Positions 11,980 through 23,600 of a stretch of DNA of 64,000 nt are shown piece after piece. The stretch is from Termitomyces sp. T153 (Eukaryota; Basidiomycota; Agaricomycetes; Agaricales; Lyophyllaceae): the NCBI GenBank assembly GCA_018296165.2, contig JACKQL020000155.1, forward strand, positions 24,067 through 88,066, read 5' to 3'. The first letter of the stretch is position 1, and each line of letters begins with the position of its first letter. The notes under the pieces were generated by a model that was given only the letters and a program-made list of their open reading frames with translations, did not search any database and was not told where the DNA came from. Made by a program: the position numbers and the translations under genes.

Positions 11980-12003
11980 ATACAAGTGGTACAAGTGGTA
12001 CAA
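11980..12003. repeat. Three-copy TACAAGTGG tandem repeat
   Basis: Near-perfect 9-base units (TACAAGTGG, last copy truncated) lie in the 212-base gap between the convergent LRP1 and F-box genes. It is probably a neutral microsatellite in a 3' flank. Confidence 0.6.
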
Positions 12004-12096
12004 GACTCATAAGCTGGACTGAGTGGTAATACATCTGGGGAGATCAGAGCAAAATGGTACCGAGAAATACATAGTCTTACACTGGGAAGAAAAATG

Positions 12097-15072
12097 TTAC
12101 ATCACTCTACATCCATCACTGTTCATATCAGCAATATTCAAAGGGGAGCTCGTGCCCGCGGTCCGCGGCGTTCCTCGTCCTCCAGGTGACCACCATCGCA
12201 GTGAGCGCCCCAATCCATCATCCGACTTGGAGTCGCCACCCACTCTCCGCTTCGACCTACGCCTCTTCTCCCTAACGGCTTTGACATTATCCACTGTCTG
12301 CCACGAATAAAACGATTTCAACACCACGCGTTTCTCATCACACTCGTCCTGGCCGACCTTCAGCTCGTCAGCGTTACCGTCCCTCATGTCAAGGAACATA
12401 AGCTTTCGCGCTTCGTATGCGCGCCAGCCCATGCGCGGTCGTGTCATCCCCGCAAGGTCTTTCACAATGTTCTCCGTCACTCCGCGACAATCCACTACGT
12501 TCGCTTTAGCGTTGACTATTCCGCGTTGATGACATAACCGCACGAACTCCTTGATCACGGTGCTGCTGATATGAGTATTGTCTGCCTCGAGATGTTGCAG
12601 GCGCGTGCAACCCCGGACCAGACTGAGTAGAGCTTCGTTGGTAAGATTGACGGCGAAAGAGATATTCAACTGCTCTAGTGCATGGCCAGGCTCTGGTGCG
12701 GCATCTGCAGGGCGAGGCTGTGCTGCACTACTGGGGGGCGTTATGGCAGTCAGGACAGCGTCAGTGATATGAGAGGCATCTTCAAGGTCAATACGGCGAA
12801 TATACGGGGTGGAGCTGAGAAGACGGATTAGGCCGTCGTCTTTGAGATCGGATCCAATACCACCAAGCTCCAGAAACTCAAGATCCGGAACAGAATACGC
12901 CAAATTGGAGCAAGCATCATCCGTGAGAAGAATGCAGTGGGAGAGCGACAGATGACGCAGGCGAGTTACACGCCGTCTTATCCGAATCTCGTCAGAGTTT
13001 AAGCGACCGAGGTCCCTTGGAGGGACAAGTACAGTCTTTGTACCAGAACTAGTGTCTTGCTCCATGCCACACGCAACAAAGGCGTCCACCGCAGAGTTGT
13101 GTAATTGTCGCGCATGACTAAGGTCCAAGACTTCCAGATACGGCGCAGCCCTGCCCAAAGTCGCCATCATGTCGTTGTTTAGACCCCTAAAACCGGACAT
13201 CCTCAATTCCTTGAGAGACAAATGATCTCCTCGGTTCAAAGCAGCAGTCGCCATGCTTTCGATCCCCTCTGCATCCATATTGATGCACCTGCCAACATCC
13301 AGGGAAACAAGTTGAGAGCTGTAAGTCGATAGGATACTGCAAGTGGCGTTAGTAACAGCCTTGAGCCCCTTAACGCATAACTTCTGTAGACAAGGAGAAC
13401 GCAATAAGAGGTGATGGAGTGAGCGAGTTGTCAGGGCCGAGCATCCTTGTAAATTAATGGCAGTGAGTTGGGTGTAGCACAGTGATTCTATGTTAGAGCT
13501 AACGCAAAGATGATCAGAGATATCTAGGAGAGTCACCGCAGATATCTTAGTGTTGCCTGAAATGTCTATCGTCCGGATAGATTGGCCAGCGTTGGCCGTA
13601 AAACGGAGGATGAGAGATTCAACCATGTTGGGAAATGAATGAAGATCGAGATTAGCCCACAATTGCCCGTCAAAAGCGAGCATTTGCCAGGATTTGGATA
13701 CCTAAGGATGCCAATCGGTTGTAGTCAAAACTCACCAGGTGACATAACTTACCCTGCTAAGCTTCACAAGTTCTCGAACGCCTCCGTCGCGCCCGACCCA
13801 TCTATTCCTAGATGATGAGGCTTTTGCCACGCACCATCGAGCCTGCCTGACTGCACGCAAATGATCGGCCTCATGTAAAGTAACCAGGGCCTCGAAAATG
13901 CACAAACGAAGTTCGCGAGGAAGTATTTCGTCAAAATAATTCTTTACGACGAGAGGAATCGAGGTAAAAACATCTGACGTTGACGATGGAACAATGTCCA
14001 ATGCCGAAATTGGGAAGGGTGAGGAGTTCGAGCGTCCCTTGTGTTTCAAAACCGTGTGATTGAAGATTATGTTTGACGATTTTGAAGTGGTATCCTGCAA
14101 TTGAAGGTCTGATAGTCCTGTAAATGTGACATCTAATTCATCGACTTTCAGACCGGTATGCCGGAGGCTGTTACCCCCATCGAATGCTTCAGAGCCGTCT
14201 AACGATTGAACTGAAGGATTATTGAGACGAAGGACCTCCAAGTCTACTGGCTTCTTGAAAAGAAGTCTGCGTGCAAAATTGTTGGAAGAACGTGACGATG
14301 TTAATCTTGATTTGAGCTGAGACAACGAGCGTGGTGTGAAGGAACGGCTAGATTTAATGGAGATGCTGGAGAGCGATCGAGATCGGTGTACATTTGGATG
14401 AAATGAAGGAATTTTGTTCTCAGTGCCTGGAGGAGAGAAGGAGAGTTCCAGAGATTCAGTATTACTGGTGAAACGGGTCAGTGGGAGGATGTTCGAAGTA
14501 TAGGAAGAGGGACCAGATGAGGGCGAACCGAGGAGCGACGACGTCGGTGGAGCATAAAACTCTGTAGGTGAGAAAGCTAAAGGTGGTAAAACAGGGGGCG
14601 ACTCCCTCTCCTTCCCTTTGGATTGTGACTCTGATCCCATGTTTGCGCTTTCAATCTCCTTGTGGATGGGAGAGTCCTGCTGCTGCTGTGCATCGTTATA
14701 GAAAGTATAGTGGTCGAAATATGAAGGAGTCAAAGGGATCGATAGGTTTGATGAGTGGGTCGAACCATAGCTCGTCGATGGCATGGATGCAGAATGGATT
14801 CCGAATAGATCACTAATCACGGGATCAGGTATAGGAAAGGTCCTTGCTACACCTTTCCCCTTTCCGGTCACCTCTGAGTCTCCCAATGTCAATGTCTCAG
14901 ATGTGAGTGTTGTACTGTGAGAAGAGAAATGAGAAGTTGGTTCAAGAGTGGTCAAGTTTGCTCGTGCAGGAACAGGATTCAGTGTAGATATATCAAGCAA
15001 ATCTGAAACATCGCACGAGTCAAAATGGAACAGCTGTGGTTCCTCGTTATCGATAACATGCGTATGGCACAT
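12097..15072 (-). CDS. F-box and leucine-rich-repeat protein (SCF adaptor-like, about 974 aa)
   Basis: Two exons join in phase 0: 15072-13753 and 13701-12097. The first 390 residues are Ser/Thr-rich and look disordered. An F-box follows (EILPRELRLCIFEALV ... VKLSRVSKSWQMLAFDGQLW), split by the single intron just before the SRVSKSW end. At least nine leucine-rich repeats of the cysteine-containing (AMN1/Grr1) type come next, such as LTAINLQGCSALTTRSL, LVSLDVGRCINMDAEGI, LEVLDLSHARQLHNSAV and LRHLSLSHCILLTDDAC. The C terminus is Arg-rich (KRRRSKRRVGG). By family knowledge this should bind Skp1 through the F-box and select substrates of an SCF ubiquitin ligase with the repeats; the substrate is unknown. 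The start is the first ATG of the frame (MCHTHVIDNEE). Confidence 0.85.
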
Positions 15073-16642
15073 TGCCACGAAACGTGAGCACTGATAATGC
15101 TGGTCAAGGCAGTAGAAGATAATTGTACAAGATCAATGACGGGAAGCAAAAGGGTAACCAGAGAGAAAGATAAGAAAGATGATAAAGATATATGACAACG
15201 TCTGAAGCTTGAAGCCTAAGGGAACGGAACGAGGATATCTTGCGTCAAGTACTGTCACAAATTGGCAATGACAGAGGGAAGTAAGCCCAAATCCGACATT
15301 GATGTCGATGCGTGACACATCTCGGCAAAATGTAACACATTTATCACAGTGACATCTTTTCACTTGTCACGGCTGACAGTTGAAAACCTGTCTAGTGGGA
15401 ACCGGTCAGGGCTTTTGATTAGGGCTTTTTAGTTACGAGTTTTTTGTTATTGACTTTGGTTATGATGTAGCTAGAGACTAGTGTGAGGGAGGGACAGGTA
15501 CGTTATTTTCTGTGTTACGCATTGTGCTTACATAAAGGATGTGGTAGACAATTAAGGGAGGTGCCGAGGATTATGTGCCTATCGGTGTCGATTCCTCGGT
15601 AAGTCTCTCGTGACTTACCCTTACCGGTCATAGCTGTTAGTTTATACGGCGTAGGTAGATATCAATCTAGTAACTTAGTAAAGGTGTGACATTGTCACAA
15701 GGCAGTCGTGAACGGGTATTTACTTATGGGAGATAACCATAGAATTTCCTTACACCTGCTTAATATTTGGATTTTGGATTTTTAATTACTTAGATCAACT
15801 TGAAGTCGGCCTCCTACATGGTACTGCAGTGGTTGACCAGGTGTTCAGTAAATGTGTCATGGGAGCCTCTGAACTGAACACTTAAGGTATTTATTTACAC
15901 TGATGGCAGCCAATCATGTTTCCAAGGGAAAAACTGGGAAAGAAACCTGTTATACCATTTCTGGACAGTGTATTTCCAATGGGAAAAGGCTTTCAACAAT
16001 GGAAGAAGCCTTTTTCCAAAGGAAAAATCTGTCAAAGAAATGGTATTACAGGTTTCTTTTTCCATTTTTCCACTGGAAACAGGTTCTGGTGCCAGCAGTG
16101 TTACTTGTCATGTATCACATACAATTATGAACATGACATATGGAGAGGGTAATACCATTTTCTGGCCGCAGGCACATACAGTATTTTCTACATGTTCCAC
16201 CGGCACCTTTGACATGATCCTCGGTGAGCTTCTCATAATACTCGATTTTGCCTGAGATCTGAGTGAACACTTGGCTAAAATGAACACTTGGTGACCCTTG
16301 TCATAGATCACGATCCAGAATGAACGGTATGCAGGTGTGAGAGTGATATTGCACTCTTACTCAGCTATAGAGTCAACGCCGTACCATTCCTGAGCCTTGT
16401 TCTCACGTAGGATGAGTTACCACGAGCCACATCACAAGTCACAAGATCACAAAAGACATTGTGCTAGTTGCCAGACGTATTCAAAGATTTGACATGGGTA
16501 TATTGACACATAAATCAAACAATGAATCAAGATGAGGGAAGTGACGCATCAATCAGTGATATACACAATCCTGGATAGTGACACAAAACGACCCATCAGA
16601 CTTAACAGATGGAATCACGATGATACGAGCCGCCACAAAACT
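15073..16642. other. Intergenic with MITE copy 2
   Basis: About 1.6 kb lie upstream of the F-box gene. Apart from the foldback element at 15898-16100, the stretch is AT-rich and free of recognisable coding sequence or RNA genes. Confidence 0.5.
15898..16100. mobile_element. Foldback MITE, copy 2 (203 bp) with TTA target duplication
   Basis: The terminal inverted repeats begin CACTGATGGCAGCC (left) and, read as reverse complement, CACTGCTGGCACCAG (right). The similarity continues inward for about 65 bases, through AAGAAACCTGTxATACCATTTC, and into a palindromic centre with GGAAAAAGGCTT. The element is flanked by TTA on both sides (15895-15897 and 16101-16103), which fits the 3-base TWA target duplication of PIF/Harbinger-type transposons. 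It encodes nothing; all open frames within it are chance. Confidence 0.8.
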
Positions 16643-17048
16643 TTAGGAAGCCTTCTCTTTCGACGTTTTCCAATTTGCTGTAGCTACCTTAAACCTACCC
16701 AAAATGGGCCAATTGGTGTATAGCATGATGGAATATCAAATAGCAAATACCTCTCCTGATGACTGATGTCAGGTTGTTCGTCTCTCAAACGAGCCATCTC
16801 TGTTTGCTAGAATTGATTTTATTATATTTGTTCTTACAAAACAGGAAGGCATTCACACAACAGAGAACATACCATAAATTTATTGAACACTGTGAGCTTC
16901 TTCCTTCCCACTCCAGCACTGGACTTGTCTGGTTACCAGAATCAACAACACATTGCATCGAGGTAAGCGTAGTGGCGTGCTAGGTAAGAGACATACTCTT
17001 CTTCAGCGGTTTTTCCGCTGCAGCCTTCGTAGTAGTCCTTGGGGCCAT
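16643..17048 (-). CDS. YABBY/HMG-box-like small DNA-binding protein (71 aa)
   Basis: Four small exons of 52, 56, 56 and 52 bases join in phase: 17048-16997, 16928-16873, 16806-16751 and 16694-16643. They are separated by introns of 56-68 bases, so no single open frame reveals the gene. The product starts MAPRTTTKAAAEKPLKK, a basic disordered tail. It then has GRKKLTVFNKFMQTEMARL and ISHQERFKVATANWKTSKE, the helix pattern of the YABBY/HMG-box-like fold (KKLTxFNxFM ... HxERFKxATxNWK) seen in small fungal chromatin proteins. The expected role is sequence-independent DNA binding in the nucleus, but this is inferred from the family. The coherent phases, canonical GT..AG ends and complete domain make the model convincing. 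Confidence 0.8.
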
Positions 17049-17822
17049 GTTTAAGGAGGGATCAGATGGATAAGAGATATCTTCGATGCAAAATCTGGAA
17101 GGATATTGAATATCGTGGATATGCACGAACTTAGCTAACAAGACTGAAAGTGAAAAGGAGCAAGAACGACGAACTTTGTTCAACTCTAGACCAGAAGATA
17201 CAGGACGTCGCTTACTTCAATCGTGGCCAGACAAAATGCAACCAGCGACGACGTGGGTGGTAGAGTGGCGAAAGCAAGTTCAGACCCATAATATAGTTCA
17301 AGCGGAACTTATACTTGAAAGTATGCTTGACAGGCTTCGCGAATCATGATCAAAAGCGCCTGACCCCTGATCACCCCATTAGAAACCGAGAATCTTAGTA
17401 AACATGCATCTGCCTCGAGGAATAGATTCAAGTGGGTCTTTGCACATGTAATCTGATTTTAGACAGAGCACATCTCGATGGTTATGTCTGCATACGAAAT
17501 AGGGGACCAACATACGTATGGATATGTACCATACGACAGTCACACATAAAGCATTTAACCTTCCCTAGAAGTTCATCATGTGCCTGCCAGGTGGCGTTGA
17601 CCGTGTGTCCTGGGTCCTTGGCGTGTACGAGATAAAACGCGTATGTGTAGAATCACAATAAAACTGTGACATTACCTTTCCTAACAAAAGAGCTTGAGAA
17701 ATCATTTACATGTAGAGGCTCAAAGTAGCTTAGTGTGTGAATCACTGTAGATAGATTGATATCAGTACCGATGTCGCCACCAAGTGACTAATCAACTGTG
17801 TCATGGTTCACACATCGACCGG
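17049..17822. other. Intergenic between two minus-strand genes
   Basis: About 770 bases lie between the YABBY-like start and the VPS33 stop. There is a pyrimidine-rich stretch upstream of the YABBY-like start when read on the minus strand. I see no supported gene. Confidence 0.45.
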
Positions 17823-20495
17823 TCAGATCATAGCAGTCCTAGAGCCTCCAAGAGGTTGCTTGACGCCAGAAATGCTTTCAATGATGCTTGCACCACTAAC
17901 GATACCTGTTGTGGCAATCAAGAACCTTCGACCTGCGAACGATCAGTAACAACATTGCCTGAAGGAGGAAGAGATTACCTCGATTTTGTCGGCCAACCCA
18001 TCTTAAAGCGGCAATCTCTGTGTAGGTACAGCCGCCCAAAAAAAACAGTACAGTGGTAGTGGATTTGTCTGGTGCATGTACTATCCAAGGTAAAGACTCT
18101 TTTCTAGAAGAAAAGCACATTGACACTCACGCAACGATGCAATAGCAGGTGATCGTCCAGCTACACCCTTTTGCACAATGTCGACCGTTTCTCCAGGTAT
18201 AGAGGCCACAACGTCTTCAAATCCTTTCCAACCCATAATGGGGTGAGCCTGCATTTTTCCTTGCGGAGTTTGTTTAGAGCCAGAACCATTGGCAGCTTTC
18301 TCGACGGGATTGCTAATGACGCCTCCTTTCTGAGCAACACACTGTATCAGGCGAACGCTAATGGGCGCGTATCCGGAATATGTAAAACTGATGTCATTTT
18401 CCACATCATCGATTCCTTCTGGGGTATCATCAATGAGGAGACGGAGCGACTTGCGGAGGGTCGTGAAGGGGTATTTCAAATTTGATATGCTGGGAGATGC
18501 TGAAGACGGCAGGGGATTTGGTACCAACAGACCAAGAGACGGTGAAGATAGCGATAATAATAATGGGAGATAATTATATCCATAGGCCTGTGATATTAAT
18601 CGTTCATTTGATGGTACATACACAAAGCGCTGGATTCACCTGAAGTATCTCGCGTTTCAGATTTTCTAGAAATTTCGCTTTGATACCACCGGCCGTGATA
18701 CTTGCAAGGCAGAGTAACCTTACGATCATTTGCATATCTGCGCCCTCCGCAATCAGTTCTTCAATAGCAGTAAGCTGTGCAGACACTTCATAAGAAGCGA
18801 GGAGATCTATAGACTGTAAGGTGAAAGAAACGACACACAGGCGACAGTCATTTACTCTGTTGAATCTCCAAGGACTTGTTAAATTGCTCCGTTCGCGTCA
18901 AAGGGACGAGCAATTCCGACAGGCCAGTATCTAATTTCACGTATGTATTCAATCTGGTTCAAAGATCGAGGCACGTACGAAGTCGTAGAGCTTGATGCTC
19001 CGTTTGTAGACCACCCAGCTTCCCAACAAAATCACGTAACTGAGCAACTGTCTTTGACTGAAGATTCACCTATAATATATGAAGTCTAAACACTATAGCA
19101 GGCGATGACAATAGGTTGACTTACCTTGTAATCTTCGTCTAGTCGGCGAGCTACAGCATTGAGTCTCTTACCTACTGAAGAGAAATTTATATCTCTGAGT
19201 TCCTCCAAGAGAGGGTCTGTCGAGGTTGTCAGGTGATGCTTCTTTTTTGCATCTTTCTTCAGTGTAGAGATTGGTACATTTGACGGGAGAGTTGAGGTGG
19301 AAGAGCCGGCCACATTAGGATTGGCTGTTTGAGAAGTCGGTGGTGACAGAAGAACAGCCGGGAGTTCCACATGTGCTTAGTTTTTTGTCAGTTGGCCAGG
19401 CAAGTACGCATATCTCGACGTACAATTCCTGATGCCGATGAGCTCGTCGATAAGCCCTTCATAGGTAAGTTGTGTCAGGAAAGGTGTGACCATATCCACG
19501 CGCCGATCCAGTATTATGAGTGAGTCGATCTTCTCAGACGGCGTCAAAAGCGTGTCCGGTAGGGTGTTAGACGCTTTGGGAATTTCACGAGTCAACAAAG
19601 TTGCCAAGCGCTAGTAATACAAATTCAGAATCGAGGGCACTATATATTAGCAAGCAATACATACTGCGGCAGCGTCTCCTTTCCCAACTACACGAGGGAA
19701 TAATCCATGGAGTTTCTGCAGGGTGACCAATGCCTGGGTTGAATCATATATCACTGTTTCATCTCCATCCTTGAACACTCTCAATAGACATCAGCGAAGG
19801 TGACAATGTATGCGCACCACCCATAAATTTTTGAAGGCATTATCATACTCCAGTGAAACAACATCATCCGCCAATGGTATAAATTGGAGATTGTACGACG
19901 AAATTGAGATATCTCCAAGGACGCCCTCTTCCTCCAGTATCTGTGTCACAACAGTGGATGTCCGTGGTACGAGGAGGAGCGTGTAGGTGTACTTCCGCGA
20001 TTCTTTGGCGTGTTGTTTGATGTGGTCTACTCAAAGTCAACATAGACGGAAAGCTGCACGGCTTGGACGTACCGGCGATGATTCTGACATAAGGTATCGT
20101 CGGTCGACACAGGTAGACGATATTAGTCGTCGTTGAGGAAAGTGCACCAGGTTCCAACCAGAACATTTTGTCTACACCATGATGCTACACATTGACTGAT
20201 TGATTATGGGTTCAAATTGTTTCGAAGAATAACAAAATTACCTTGAGAAGTGACACCTCAGTTACGAGACCAAGAGGTCCTGCAAGCGATGCATCTAAGA
20301 CGAGCGTCTTTGCCCCATTGACCTGTGTAATTTTGTTTGAAATGATTTCTCTTGTAGTTGTGTGACATGACGGACCGAGTTCAATGAATCAACAAGTCCC
20401 TTCCGAGCAATCTCCTTCAGTAGGCTCACATCAACGAGAGATTCAGTGAACTGTGATGTAGCATGGTCAAGTTCAGAGGCCATCGAGGTCGTCAA
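17823..20495 (-). CDS. VPS33: Vacuolar protein sorting protein 33 (Sec1/Munc18 family)
   Basis: This is the SM-protein subunit of the HOPS/CORVET tethering complexes that drives SNARE assembly at endosomes and vacuoles. Many short exons were traced. The N terminus is LDVS-type ([20 protein letters not shown]) followed by [27 protein letters not shown]. Next come [30 protein letters not shown] and [31 protein letters not shown], the strongest SM signature. Then [62 protein letters not shown] and [12 protein letters not shown] follow. The last exons (18068-17979 and 17932-17823) carry [19 protein letters not shown] and [17 protein letters not shown]. Two in-frame ATGs (20495, 20483) could start translation. 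The first intron appears to use a weak GTCCGT donor at 20375. Confidence 0.9.
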
Positions 20496-20654
20496 CAGAA
20501 GAGCCGGTCCGATAGCCGTAATCTATTTACATACATACTGAAGGCAAGATGATATATTGATACATGAGCGTGCCACAAAAGTGCGAATGAGAAATAATGC
20601 AGTTGGTATGTCCAGCGTTGAGATATGAACGAAAATGAGAAATAGGCGAGATTA

Positions 20655-23600
20655 TTATACAGAGTTCCTTCGAACACTGCGTCCTCTCTTTCCGGGCCTG
20701 CCGTTGTTCGTCGCCTTCCCATCAATGGACAGCGACGGAAGTCTGTTTTCTTCCTCCAATTTCTTGAGGACTTCCAAAGCTGCCAAATAACCCCTCTGAT
20801 TAATTTCTTCGAACTTCCCGAATTGAAGGGTCCCATACTAATTATGTATTCAGCAGAAGAAGTATAAAAGAGACATGAAAAGTATACTTCGTGCACGGGC
20901 ATTTGAATGTAAATACAATCCTTTGCGACCTTTGCATCCTCAAGGGTCTTGACGCTTGAGACACTAAAATACTGTTAGAAATGATGATATGAAGGTCATT
21001 GGTCCACGAACTAAGCAAGCCGACTTTGGATCTCCGTAATCGCTGGAACATGCCTCGCATTTGAGAAGGGATTCCATCTGTTCAACAAGAGCCACCATCC
21101 CGAGATCGAGTCACCAAAGTTACGAGGAGAATTGTCGTCAAGCTGGGGTCATGCAATATTAGTCTTAGGTTGTCTGAGAAATGTAGAAATCGAAAATTAC
21201 ACTACCAACGTCACATGCAAACACTTCACTGGCGCCCATGGAAAACATGGCCGAGACAGGAAGATTATCAACTTCAAGAGAATGATGTCAGTGCTGGATT
21301 TGTATGTTGTTTTACTATCCTTACTGTAGCCGCCGTCAACCAAAAGATTCCCATTATCGCAAAGCGGGGGCAACAGGCCGACTAACGTCATAGATGCACC
21401 TATCCAAAGAGAATGGATTCATGTAATGTTCCTTTGGCGGATTGGCGGCTTACGAATAAACCTCCATGCATAGCCAGTCTCATGAAGCTCCATCCTAGAT
21501 GTGATGATGTTCGTGGTGTTGCAGAAGTAGGGCAACCACATGTCCTCTATGTGGAGATCGTAAAAGGCCTGTGAGCCAGGTAAGTGAGGACATGTCTCGA
21601 ACTAGTAAAATCTGTACCTTATAGATTGATCTGTTAAATTCATGGCCCTGGAGATTATAAGATTGAGAAGATGATACAGGGAAATGACTGATTGTTACTA
21701 TACCGTGGTGTATGCGACGATAGGGTATGTCACGTCAGAAAGTATTCGCCAAATATTACCCATCCTGCCGCTAAATTGTTTTGCGCGGCCAGAGGCAGAA
21801 ATGAGATCTCCCTCCTTTGCATATAATCCGCCGATGAATGCGCCTATGCTGGTACCTAGGTTCACATGTCAGATATAGCTGCAAGCAATGTGAAAGACGG
21901 TCAAATCTGACCTGCAATATGGTCAATTGGAATTTCATATTCCTCAAGGCCTCTAATGAGGCCCTGAAGGAAAGTCAGTACTGCGATTACAGAACATATA
22001 TAAACAATACCAGATGCGCAATTCCACGAGCTCCGCCGCCACCTAAGACCAACCCGATAGACTTTCCACAAATCCTTCTTGCGAGGCGAGAAAAATCATT
22101 GGTGTGAGGTAATCGTTGGGGACGGAGATCTGCCGTGGTTCCTCGATATTTCTGAATACCGCTCTGCACTTTGTCCTTGAGATTCTTGAGCGCAATCACA
22201 GCATCAGGGTCTTTGGGGACGGCAGCTGCCTTGGGCATGGGTAAAACTAAACCCTACACGTGGTAGAATTAGTAATCTGGTCGAGAACATTTCGGCAGAC
22301 TTTACGGGGAGTTCAACATGGGCATGTCGGTGAATCCAGGGCCGATTCTAGATCACTTGGAGTAAATAACAAAAAAAATGGAAATCAGACTGTCAACCTT
22401 CAGCCATTCACGAGTAGAGCCGGGAGCAACAGAGCGATCCGGGTGCAAGAGTATAAGTTCCTTTCGAGCCGTTGTCTTCATCGACAGCAGCAATCTCTCG
22501 TATTCTCCCAAACCTACATCGTCCCCCAAACCTACGATCATGACACAATCAGCCTGTCGTATACATGTCTGTGTCCAAGAACTGTTGACAGGTGAATCCG
22601 CGACGTAAAGCACTGTGCGATATTTCTGTTCCTGGTCAGCCAGCCAGCCAGCCGACTGTTACTAATTTAGCTAGGGCTCTATCAAAATTGAGTCTTAATA
22701 TCAAATCACCTTAAGCTTTCCCATCCGGGTAAAGGCGTGTCGACCCAAATGACCTGAGATAGATGCTTGATTGAGGAAGGAAGTAGAGGCACCGATGCCT
22801 TCAAGTGCCGTCTGCAGCTTGCGAGCAAAGGCATCGATAGGGACGTTCCGGGAGACAGGCAAAATGGCTACCGTCTTCAAATTTGTGTTGTTATAACCAA
22901 GGTCGGGCCCAGAGGTCCTAGCTTGGACTGATGTGCGAGAGTCGACTTCGTCCCGTACGCGTGAAGCAATCATTCGGAGAAGCCTGCTTTAAATTAGATG
23001 AGACGTAATCTACATTGGGACTTGACTGACTGAGCGGTTGTTTGAGGATTTCTGGGTTAGAGTTTAGAAAGGCTCGCAACACATTGTGAGGCTTACCGAG
23101 CCGATATGGCATTGAATAATGTTTGTGGCATCCGAATGAGTTCCGTATCACGAATTGCATGGACAGTGCTTCGTCGGGGTGAGCTGGTAATAACGTCCAA
23201 TTCGCCAACGGTATCACCCTGTCCATATTCACCTTCAATCGTGACCGTGCCCGTTTCTGACTCGGTGATTGCACGCAGACGGCCGTTGATGACGATGTAA
23301 AAGCTATCACTGATATCATCTGGCCTCCATAGTACTTGACCAGCATCAACCTGCATCCAGTCTAGGGAAGCATCTACATGAAGGACTATCGAAATGCTCA
23401 GTGAGTGCCATTTCTTCGAAGCTTAGTATTCACTTAAGGGCGACAGCATTGAAATGAGACGCTTGGCAAGAGTTAGCAAAACAATGGGCCGTTTTTCAAG
23501 TAAACGTTCCAACGCTTGCGAAGACAGAAAGCCGACATAAGTGTCAGTCTTTGCAGTGATGTCAACGTATGATGCGGTGTTACAGAGCGAGGCTGTTATG

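Noticed and set aside
15903..16255. Overlapping open frames of 75-95 codons
   Set aside because: They fall inside and beside the palindromic MITE and differ only by frame; no codon structure or motif.
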